A stretch of 36,615 nucleotides of DNA from an uncultured Collinsella sp. (GTDB taxonomy: Bacteria > Actinomycetota > Coriobacteriia > Coriobacteriales > Coriobacteriaceae). The notes under the pieces were generated by a model. The model was not told the origin of the DNA and ran no database searches. It was given only the letters and a program-made list of their open reading frames with translations. The stretch is from the NCBI GenBank assembly GCA_900545605.1, contig UQZL01000021.1, positions 1 to 36,615 on the forward strand, read 5' to 3'. Below, in pieces: positions 24,002 to 31,051 of this stretch. A program made the position numbers and the translations under genes. Position 1 is the first letter of the stretch. Each line of letters begins with the position of its first letter.

Positions 24002-24030
24002 TTGACCGACGCCTTCATGCAGGTTATACA
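24002..24030 (+). promoter_or_regulatory. sigma70 promoter of the fructosamine operon
   Basis: TTGACC (24002-24007) and TATACA (24025-24030) are separated by 17 bp, close to consensus. It lies between the two operator-like repeats, so a bound repressor would cover it on both sides. Confidence 0.75.
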
Positions 24031-24050
24031 TAGAACAACCTAAGATGTTT
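24030..24050 (+). promoter_or_regulatory. operator-like repeat 2 before the fructosamine operon
   Basis: ATAGAACAACCTAAGATGTT(T) matches repeat 1 at 20 of 21 positions and starts exactly 50 bp later. It overlaps the end of the -10 box and the expected transcription start. Confidence 0.75.
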
Positions 24051-24104
24051 GCCTATACGTGAAGGATTTTTGGCAAGCATCGTTGCTCTGGCAGGAGGTT
24101 AAGA

Positions 24105-25568
24105 ATGCCGGATGCCAAACAGGAGAAGCCCAAGCGCAGATTCCATCTCCAGCTTCCCCATGTGTACACCATCGCGTTCATGCTGATCGTGTTCTTCGCG
24201 GTGCTCACATGGATCGTCCCATCGGGTCAGTTCGACCGCCAGACCATTCAGACGGCCGCGGGCGAGCGAGAAGTCGCCGTAGCCGGAACGTACCAAGAGG
24301 TCGACAAGGTCTACACCGATTCGGAGACGGGGGAGACCGTCGATCTGCGACAGGGCATCGATGCCGTCCTGCAGGCTCCCGCCAAGGGCATTCAGGCTGC
24401 GGCCGATGTCGTCGCGTTCGTCCTGCTGATCGGCGGATCGTTCGCCATCGTCACCAAGACCAACGCCCTAAACGCCGGCATGAGCCGCGTGATCAAGAAG
24501 CTGAAGAACAAGGACATCTTGATCATCCCCATCTCCATGATCCTGCTCTCGATCTGCGGCACCACGTTCGGCATGTCCGAGGAGGCGCTGCCGTTCTACG
24601 CGATCTTCATCCCCATCATGCTGAGCATCGGGTATGACTCCATGACCGCGTTCATCATCTGCTTCCTCGGCCCCAACCTTGGTTACTGCGCATCCACTAT
24701 TGATCCTTTCAACGTGCTGATCGCCCAGGGCGTTATCGGCATCGAGGGAAATCCCCAGCTTTGGCTCCGCGCCATCCTGTGGGTCATCTTCACCGCCGCG
24801 GGCATTTTCTGGGCCATGCGCTACGCGCGCCGCGTCAAGCTCGATCCCAAGTCCTCCATCACCTATGAGGACGATAAGCAGAAGCGCATCGAGTTCTCTG
24901 TCACCGATGCCTCTATCGAAGAGGAGTTCACGCTTCGCCACAAGCTCGTCCTCATTGATTTCGCGGTCGGTATGGGCGTTATCGTGTGGGGCCTCGTTGC
25001 CCAGGGCTGGTATATGGACGAGATCTCCATGGTGTTCCTGGCCATGGGCCTTCTTGCCGGCATACTCGGCGGCCTGGACGAGAAGACCATTGCGGAGGAG
25101 TTCGTCCGCGGAATCGCCGACTTCGCCTACGCAGCCTGCATCATCGGCATCGCCCGCGGCATCCTGGTCGTCGCAGAGGGCGGAATGATCATCGACTCTA
25201 TTCTTAACTGGCTCGTCGGACTCCTTGCGGGCGCTCCGTCCTTCATCTATACCACCTTCATGTACATCGTCCTCGGCCTGCTTTCGCTGCTGGTTCCTTC
25301 CAGCTCCGGCCTCGCTGCACTCACCATGCCCGTCATGGGCCCGCTGACCGAGCTTATGGGCCTCAATCCCGGGGCTGCCGTCACCGCTCTGCAGTTCGCG
25401 AACCAGACCGTCAACACCATCAGCCCCGTTGCGGGCATGACCGTCGCGGGTCTTGCCGTGGCGAAGATCTCCTTCGGGCAATGGTGGAAGACCATCTGGA
25501 AGTTCTTTATCTTCATGGTTCTGTTCGGATTGGTCGCGACTGTGATCTCCGGCCTACTGCCGATGTAG
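24105..25568 (+). CDS. YfcC-family membrane transporter
   Basis: The 487-residue carrier has about 12 predicted helices. The first is at about residues 20-42 and is followed by an external loop of some 55 residues. A cytoplasmic loop rich in charged residues is at about 245-280. The C-terminal half has the family pattern GLLSLLVPSSSGLAALTMPV and QFANQTVNTISPV. YfcC relatives are annotated as basic amino acid or C4-dicarboxylate-type carriers. Here, first in an operon with deglycase, epimerase and kinase genes, the likely cargo is an amino-acid-linked sugar such as fructoselysine. In E. coli that position is held by the unrelated permease FrlA. The ATG follows AGGAGG. Confidence 0.85.
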   Translation: MPDAKQEKPKRRFHLQLPHVYTIAFMLIVFFAVLTWIVPSGQFDRQTIQTAAGEREVAVAGTYQEVDKVYTDSETGETVDLRQGIDAVLQAPAKGIQAAADVVAFVLLIGGSFAIVTKTNALNAGMSRVIKKLKNKDILIIPISMILLSICGTTFGMSEEALPFYAIFIPIMLSIGYDSMTAFIICFLGPNLGYCASTIDPFNVLIAQGVIGIEGNPQLWLRAILWVIFTAAGIFWAMRYARRVKLDPKSSITYEDDKQKRIEFSVTDASIEEEFTLRHKLVLIDFAVGMGVIVWGLVAQGWYMDEISMVFLAMGLLAGILGGLDEKTIAEEFVRGIADFAYAACIIGIARGILVVAEGGMIIDSILNWLVGLLAGAPSFIYTTFMYIVLGLLSLLVPSSSGLAALTMPVMGPLTELMGLNPGAAVTALQFANQTVNTISPVAGMTVAGLAVAKISFGQWWKTIWKFFIFMVLFGLVATVISGLLPM

Positions 25569-25580
25569 GAGGTGCCCAGC

Positions 25581-26438
25581 ATGGATTTAAGCGCTTCCAC
25601 ACCCCGTCTGCGTCGCGAGCAGGTCGCCGGCATGAACATTCACTACATCATGTGGTCGCTCGATTACTTCCTTGATGCTCAGCAGCGCCTTGGCTTCAAA
25701 ACCATCGAGCTTTGGGCGGCCGAGCCGCACGTGACGCTGGACCACACGGGGTATTTCGAGGCCGACGAGCTTCGCCGCAAGATCGAGTCCCGCGGACTCT
25801 CCGTGAGCTCCCTGTGTCCGGAGAACGTGGTGTATCCGTGGCAGTACGCTGCCAGAAAGCCCCTCCACGCGCAGCGGAGCCTCGCTTACTTTAAGCACGG
25901 CATCGAGCTCGCCGAGGTGCTCGGCGCCCCGTATATGTCCATCAACTCCGGTTGGGGCGATTGGGACGAGGACCGCGAGGAGGCTTGGAAGCGCTCTGCC
26001 GAGCACTTGGCGATTCTTGCGGACTATGCCGGCGAGCACGGCGTGACCCTCTGCATGGAGAGCCTGAGGCCGGAAGAGAGCAACTTGGTGGTTACACTCG
26101 CGGACGCCAGGCGCATGCTTGACCAAGTAGCCAGCCCGCACCTTACTCCAATGGTGGACACTACCGCTATGGGAGTCGCCGGCGAGAGCCTTGAAGAGTG
26201 GTTTGCTGAGTTTGGCGATGGTGCCATAAGGAACATGCGCTTCATTGATGGCGACCCATATGGCCATCTGGTTTGGGGCGATGGAAAGCACAGTATGGAC
26301 GATTTCGTACGCGTCCTCAACGCGCATGGGTTCGAGGGCTATCTTGGTCAGGAGATCACCGATGGAAGGTATTTCGATGATCCCGCAGCAGCGGACCGGC
26401 ACAACATGGACGCCTTCGAGAGGTATTTTGTCGACTAG
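25581..26438 (+). CDS. frlC: sugar isomerase/epimerase, FrlC-like TIM barrel
   Basis: The 285-residue protein belongs to the xylose-isomerase-like TIM barrel (AP endonuclease 2) superfamily. It aligns by eye with FrlC, which epimerises psicoselysine to fructoselysine. Shared marks are GFKTIELW, the metal-ligand region MESLRPEESNLV, PMVDTTAM, FIDGDPYGHLVWGDGK and GFEGYLGQEI. A metal-binding set of Glu, Asp, His and Glu can be expected in these stretches. ATG 25581 is preferred over the GTG at 25572 because AGGAGG (25567-25572) is then correctly spaced. It follows the transporter by 12 bases. Confidence 0.75.
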   Translation: MDLSASTPRLRREQVAGMNIHYIMWSLDYFLDAQQRLGFKTIELWAAEPHVTLDHTGYFEADELRRKIESRGLSVSSLCPENVVYPWQYAARKPLHAQRSLAYFKHGIELAEVLGAPYMSINSGWGDWDEDREEAWKRSAEHLAILADYAGEHGVTLCMESLRPEESNLVVTLADARRMLDQVASPHLTPMVDTTAMGVAGESLEEWFAEFGDGAIRNMRFIDGDPYGHLVWGDGKHSMDDFVRVLNAHGFEGYLGQEITDGRYFDDPAAADRHNMDAFERYFVD

Positions 26439-26538
26439 CGCGTAGCTCCCATTCGCGTGGGGAAGTCAACACGCTTGACGAGAAGACTCGCAGTAAACGT
26501 TGGCGGATTCGTCCGCCGTATCGAAAGGAAGAATAACA

Positions 26539-27507
26539 ATGAACGCACATGATCTTATCGCCGACGCAATCGCTGAAAAGGGCGGTTTCGATAGCGTCTT
26601 CTGGGTTGCCTGCGGCGGCTCCCTCATCGACCTGCTGCCCGCCCACGAGCTGCTCAAGCGCGAGGCGACTACGTTTGCCAGCGAGGCGTATACCGCCCGC
26701 GAGTTCGATATCATGCGTCCCAAGCGCCTGGGCGAAAAGTCCCTTGTCATCGCTTGCAGCCACTCCGGCAACACCCCCGAGGTAATCGATGCGTGCTCGA
26801 TCGCCAAGGCGGCGGGCGCGACCGTTATCGTGCAGACGGACAACGCGGGTTCCGGCATCGATAACGGTGAGTGGACGTGCTGGGTATATCCGTGGGGCGA
26901 GGGAGTTCCGCAGGCGGAGGTGCCCGCCGGCATCTCTTTGGCTCTCGCTTCCGAGCTCCTGGATCAGCAGGAAGGTTATGCCGACCTTGCCGACATGTAC
27001 GAAGGCATCGCCAAGATGGACCAGATCCTGCCTGCAGCTCGCGAGAAGGTCAACGCCGAACTCTGCGACCGTTTTGCCGCCCTGTGCCAGGACCACAAGT
27101 TCCTGTATATCTTGGGGTCCGGTCCCGTGTTTAGCCAGGCCTATGGCTTCGCTATCTGCTCGCTTATGGAGATGCAGTGGCAGAGCTGCGCCTATATCCA
27201 CTCCGGCGAGTACTTCCACGGCCCCTTCGAGGTGACCGAGCCCGGAGTCTTCTACTTCCTGCAGATGTCTTCTAGTGAGTGCCGAGCCATGGATGAGCGC
27301 GCCCTCGCATTCCTCGAGACCCATACCGACACTCTTATGGTGCTCGACGCCATGGAGTACGGCATGGACCAAGTACCGGCGAGCGTTCGCGCGTTCCTTG
27401 ATCCAATCCTGTTCTACGCGATGAACTGTGAGCTGCGCTCCGCTCGCGGCAAGGTGTTCGACCATCACCCGGACGTGCGTCGTTACATGGGCATCGAGAA
27501 GTACTAG
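26539..27507 (+). CDS. frlB: SIS-domain fructosamine-6-phosphate deglycase (FrlB-like)
   Basis: The 322-residue protein has two sugar-isomerase (SIS) domains. FrlB cleaves fructoselysine 6-phosphate to glucose 6-phosphate and lysine. Family marks are FWVACGGSLIDLLP (residues about 19-32), CSHSGNTPEVI (about 74-84), the second-domain LGSGPVFSQAYGFA, and SGEYFHGPFEVTEPGV containing the likely catalytic region. The end, DHHPDVRRYMGIEKY, closely matches the FrlB end. ATG 26539 follows AAAGGAAG. It is third in the operon, with a 100-base gap upstream and a strong hairpin downstream. The amino acid partner of the substrate is unknown. Confidence 0.85.
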   Translation: MNAHDLIADAIAEKGGFDSVFWVACGGSLIDLLPAHELLKREATTFASEAYTAREFDIMRPKRLGEKSLVIACSHSGNTPEVIDACSIAKAAGATVIVQTDNAGSGIDNGEWTCWVYPWGEGVPQAEVPAGISLALASELLDQQEGYADLADMYEGIAKMDQILPAAREKVNAELCDRFAALCQDHKFLYILGSGPVFSQAYGFAICSLMEMQWQSCAYIHSGEYFHGPFEVTEPGVFYFLQMSSSECRAMDERALAFLETHTDTLMVLDAMEYGMDQVPASVRAFLDPILFYAMNCELRSARGKVFDHHPDVRRYMGIEKY

Positions 27508-27517
27508 CGATTTTAAA

Positions 27518-27563
27518 ACGGGGCGCGAGGCGCGTTGAGACGTGCGAATCCCTCGCGCCCCGT
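27518..27563. other. strong intercistronic hairpin between deglycase and kinase genes
   Basis: The arms ACGGGGCGCGAGG (27518-27530) and CCTCGCGCCCCGT (27551-27563) form a perfect 13-bp stem with a 20-base loop. On the plus strand no T-tract follows, so it probably stabilises or processes the mRNA. On the minus strand it is followed by TTTTAAAA and would act as a terminator, though no minus gene is near. Confidence 0.65.
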
Positions 27564-27606
27564 CTGCTCGCCGTAACCACGGCGGTTTACCTGAATGGAG
27601 ATAACC

Positions 27607-28479
27607 ATGGCAGCCTATCCTATAAGCGTGCTTGGCTTTGGAGACAACGTTGTCGATAAGTACGAGCACATCAAGACCATGTATCCCGGCGGCAATGCAG
27701 TTAACTTCGCCGTCTTCGCCAAGAAGCTCGGCGTCGATCGCAGCGCCTACATGGGAATCTTCGGATCAGATGAGGAGGCCGAGCACGTTATAGCATCGCT
27801 CGAGGACGAGGGCGTCGAGCTTCTTCGCTGCCAGCAGGTCCTGGGCGTCAACGGCGCCGCTCGCGTGACCGTTGACGAGACCGGGGACCGTATCTTCCTG
27901 GGCTCCAATGAAGGCGGCATACGTGGCGACATGCGCTACGTGATAGACCGCTTCGCCGCCGAGTACGTCAGCGGCTTCGATTTGGTGCACAGCGGCAACT
28001 ACTGCTTCACCGAGCGCGAGCTCCCCAAGATCAAGGCTGCCGGCGTGCCTATCAGCTTCGACTTCTCCGATGACTCCACCGACGAGTACTTCGAGCAGAT
28101 TGCGCCATTTGTGACGTACGCCTTTATGTCCATGGGCGACGCTTCCCTGGAGGATATCAAGGCGAAGCTCGAGTGGGTGAAGGCCCTTGGCCCTCAAATC
28201 GTATGCGCGTCGCGCGGGAGCAAGGGCTCCGTCGCCTATGACGGCGAAAACTTCTACGAGCAGGGCATCAAGCCCGTGGCGCCCGAGGAGCTCAAAGACG
28301 CTATGGCGGCCGGCGATTCACTGCTGACGGCGTTTTTGGTCACCTATCTTTCCAAGAAGAAGGCCGGCGAGTGCGGCGAGGCCGCAATTCGCGAGAGCTT
28401 GGACTTCGCTGCCGGTTTTGCAGCGCAGACCTGCAAGATCGAGGGCAGTTGGGGCCACCCGCTGGTCTACGAGAACTAG
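27607..28479 (+). CDS. frlD: PfkB-family fructosamine 6-kinase (FrlD-like)
   Basis: The 290-residue ribokinase-family enzyme should phosphorylate the imported fructosamine at carbon 6, making the substrate for the FrlB-like deglycase. It shows GFGDNVVDKYEHIKTMYPGG at the N-terminus, like FrlD, then GGNAVNFAVFAKKLGV. The ATP-site motif near the C-terminus is MAAGDSLL instead of the usual GAGDS; the catalytic Asp is kept. FDFSDDSTDEYFEQ matches the FrlD-type FDFSD stretch. ATG 27607 is preferred because GGAG lies 6 bases upstream; the earlier ATG at 27595 has no good ribosome binding site. It is the last gene of the operon. Confidence 0.82.
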   Translation: MAAYPISVLGFGDNVVDKYEHIKTMYPGGNAVNFAVFAKKLGVDRSAYMGIFGSDEEAEHVIASLEDEGVELLRCQQVLGVNGAARVTVDETGDRIFLGSNEGGIRGDMRYVIDRFAAEYVSGFDLVHSGNYCFTERELPKIKAAGVPISFDFSDDSTDEYFEQIAPFVTYAFMSMGDASLEDIKAKLEWVKALGPQIVCASRGSKGSVAYDGENFYEQGIKPVAPEELKDAMAAGDSLLTAFLVTYLSKKKAGECGEAAIRESLDFAAGFAAQTCKIEGSWGHPLVYEN

Positions 28480-28828
28480 TTTTTTGTCGTGGCGGGGTGT
28501 CTTGGGGCGCCCCGCATTGCGTTGGGAGTCAAGATGTCCGTTCGTGCCTGCGCGGCAGGATTTTGCTGTGCCGATGTCTACCAGAATCTGGATCCCCTGG
28601 GTTGCATCCAAGGGGGCCTCTCAGGAGCGCTTCGAGGGGTGCTTCTTGAGTATATGAAGGCAAAAGGGATATGCAATCTTCATATACGGCCTTCTTTTAG
28701 AGGGCGTTGTCCTTACTCTTTCATCTCCTTGCTTCTGGACAATTTGTCTATAGGCAAGAGTCCATGGTCGAGACCATGGTGAAGTTCTGCGGCTAGTAAT
28801 TACTGCATCACATATCTGTTGTTACCTG
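28480..28828. other. long non-coding region with inverted repeats
   Basis: I see no supported gene in about 350 bases. Visible structures are GTATATGAAG/CTTCATATAC (28650-28659 and 28678-28687, perfect), and CCATGGTC-GA-GACCATGG (28762-28779). A weak hairpin GCGGGG/CCCCGC lies soon after the kinase stop. The first two could be operators or parts of a small RNA. Transcription of the region is untested. Confidence 0.4.
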
Positions 28829-28852
28829 AGAGGCTCGCTTTTGCGGGCCTCT
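28829..28852 (+). terminator. probable terminator, plus strand
   Basis: AGAGGCTCGC and GCGGGCCTCT pair (one wobble) around TTTT, followed by TTGCGTTG. The tail is weak. It would stop transcripts arriving from the fructosamine operon or from an RNA in the region before it. Confidence 0.6.
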
Positions 28853-28890
28853 TTGCGTTGCTATGGAGCCCTGGCCTGTCGATAAATAAC

Positions 28891-28920
28891 GCGCCCGCTT
28901 GCTGGGGAGCAAGCGGGCGC
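28891..28920 (-). terminator. terminator of the cell-wall signalling operon
   Basis: A perfect 13-bp stem (GCGCCCGCTTGCT and complement) has loop GGGG. On the minus strand it is followed by GTTATTTATCG. It lies about 50 bases past the kinase stop at 28973. Confidence 0.75.
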
Positions 28921-28972
28921 CGTTGAGCGAATATGTTTGCGGCCATAGCCGCTGCAGGTGATGGGTTGTCGA

Positions 28973-30919
28973 CTAGTTAGTCGTCGTGTCGGAATCGTCA
29001 CCCGAGGCAGAGCCAGAAAGCGAAACCGTCAGCGTGATCGTGCTGTCGGTGGACTGCTTGCCGGTGGGGGAGACGCCCGTAACGGTGGCGTTTTCGTTGC
29101 CGCTCACGGGGTTGCCGTTCTGATCGCAGAATGCGATGTTGTAGAAACCGGCGTTGTTGAGCGCGGTGACGGCGGCGGAGATGCTCTTGCCGTACAGGTT
29201 ACCCGGGACGCTGGCCTTGCCGGACTTCTTGGCGATGACGACGGTGATCGTGGCACCGGGCTTCTGCTTGCCGCTAGGGTTCCAGCTAATTACGGTGCCC
29301 TCGGTAACCGAGTCGTTTTCCTGGTAGCTCACGTCGACGCCAAAGCCAGCCATGTCGAGAGCGTTGCGTGCCTGGGCCTCGGTCATGTCGGTCAGATCGG
29401 GGACGGAGGTGGTGTCAGGACCGCTGGAGACCTTATACGAGATGGTCGTGCCCTTCTCGACTTCCTTGCCGGCATCAGTGCCCTGCTCAAAGACCTGGCC
29501 TTCGTCGGCCTCGTTGGCCTCCTCGGTTGCGTTGCCCTTCAGGCCCACGCTTGCCAGCGCGGCCTCGGCCTGGTCCTTGGTCAGGCCGACGAGCTGCGGA
29601 ACCTCAACTTTCTCGGAGGGCTTGGGGCCCTTGGAGATCACCAGGTTCACCTTGGAGCCCTTGGGCTTCTTAGTGTTGCCGTTGGGGGTCTGCTCGGCAA
29701 CCTTGCCCTCGTCGACATCGTCGTTATAGCTCTGGTCGACAGTTCCGACCTCAAGGCCGGCCTCCTTGATCAGCTCGATAGCGGTCTGCTGGTCCTTGTT
29801 AAGCACATCGGGCACCGTAACCTGCTCGCCCCCAAAGAGCCCGGTGGCGAAGGCCACCACAACGCCAACCACGGCGATTGCGGCGACTACGGCGGCGATA
29901 ATCTTGTTCTTGTTGGACTTGGGCTGATCGACCTCGTAGGAACCGGTGGAACCCGAGACGGCGCTGCGGGGGTTGGTCTGTCCGCTTACGCCCGATACGG
30001 GGCGAACCATAGCGCGCGTGGAGTCAGACAGCTCACGGGTCTTGGTAGCGCCCAGCTCACCGGGGGCGCCGATGATGCGCGTGGGCTCCGAGACGTTGAC
30101 GGCACGGCCCGACAGGTAGCTGTTGAGCACCTGACGCAGCTCGTCGGCGGTCTGGAAGCGGTTTGCCGGGTCCTTCTCCATGCACTTGAGGATGATGCGC
30201 TCAAGGTCGGCGTCGACACCGGAGTTGATCTGGCTCGGCGGAATAGGCAACTCGTTGACCTGCTTGAGTGCGACCGAGATGGCGTCGTCGCCGTCAAAGG
30301 GTACGCGGCCGGTGGCGCACTCGTACATGACGACACCCAGCGAGTAGATATCCGAGGTGGGGCCGAGGTCCTGGCCGCGGGTCTGTTCGGGGCTTACATA
30401 GTGGGCGGTGCCCAGCACGTTGTTATCCTGCGTGAGGTGGCTGTTCTTGGCGCGTGCGATGCCAAAATCCATGACCTTGATATTGCCGTCGGGCAGCACC
30501 ATGATGTTTTGCGGCTTAATGTCGCGGTGGATAATCTCGTGCTTGTGTGCGACCGAAAGCGCGGAGCTGATCTGCGAGCCGATCTGCGCGACCTTCTTGG
30601 GATCGAGGGCGCCGTGGCTCTTGATGCCGCTCTTAAGGTCGGTACCGCGCAGGTACTCCATGACGATGTAATAGGTGTCGCCATCCTTGCCCCAGTCGTA
30701 GACGCCCACGATATAGGGGGAGGACAGGCCGGCCGCTGCCTGGGCCTCCTGCTTAAAGCGGGCGGCGAAGGTGGCGTCGCCGGCATACTGCGGCAGCATG
30801 ATCTTGACGGCAACCGTGCGGTCGAGGACCTGATCCTGTGCACGGAAGACGGTCGCCATACCGCCCGTTCCCACCTTATCCTTGAGGAGGTATCTTCCCC
30901 CGAGGACCCTCTGTTCCAT
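28973..30919 (-). CDS. pknB: PASTA-domain serine/threonine protein kinase (PknB-like)
   Basis: The 648-residue membrane kinase senses cell-wall fragments and phosphorylates division and wall-synthesis proteins. The cytoplasmic kinase domain (about 1-270) has the Gly loop GTGGMATVF (17-25), Lys39 in VAVKI, HRDIKPQN (131-138) and DFG (151-153). A Ser/Thr-rich juxtamembrane linker follows. One membrane helix is at about 339-361. Four PASTA repeats then lie outside the cell, starting VTVPDVLN, VEVPQLVG, TSVPDLTD and ASVPGNLY. ATG 30919 is chosen for its AGGAG five bases upstream. It is the last gene of the FHA-FHA-PP2C-SEDS/PBP-kinase cluster, 132 bases after the fused polymerase gene, where I see no other feature. 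Confidence 0.95.
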   Translation of the reverse strand: MEQRVLGGRYLLKDKVGTGGMATVFRAQDQVLDRTVAVKIMLPQYAGDATFAARFKQEAQAAAGLSSPYIVGVYDWGKDGDTYYIVMEYLRGTDLKSGIKSHGALDPKKVAQIGSQISSALSVAHKHEIIHRDIKPQNIMVLPDGNIKVMDFGIARAKNSHLTQDNNVLGTAHYVSPEQTRGQDLGPTSDIYSLGVVMYECATGRVPFDGDDAISVALKQVNELPIPPSQINSGVDADLERIILKCMEKDPANRFQTADELRQVLNSYLSGRAVNVSEPTRIIGAPGELGATKTRELSDSTRAMVRPVSGVSGQTNPRSAVSGSTGSYEVDQPKSNKNKIIAAVVAAIAVVGVVVAFATGLFGGEQVTVPDVLNKDQQTAIELIKEAGLEVGTVDQSYNDDVDEGKVAEQTPNGNTKKPKGSKVNLVISKGPKPSEKVEVPQLVGLTKDQAEAALASVGLKGNATEEANEADEGQVFEQGTDAGKEVEKGTTISYKVSSGPDTTSVPDLTDMTEAQARNALDMAGFGVDVSYQENDSVTEGTVISWNPSGKQKPGATITVVIAKKSGKASVPGNLYGKSISAAVTALNNAGFYNIAFCDQNGNPVSGNENATVTGVSPTGKQSTDSTITLTVSLSGSASGDDSDTTTN

Positions 30920-31051
30920 TCCTGCTCCTAACATAACTATTCGCTCAACGATGTGTGTAGTACCAAATGTATGGCCGCTGGGGCCGTGTGGCGCGTTGTC
31001 GCTAGCTCATCGGCCGCGGCGCGTCCCAAGTATCCGCTTTGATCACGGGCA

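Noticed and set aside
28958..30931. 657-codon plus-strand open frame opposite the PASTA kinase
   Set aside because: Antisense shadow. The minus strand has all kinase and PASTA motifs.
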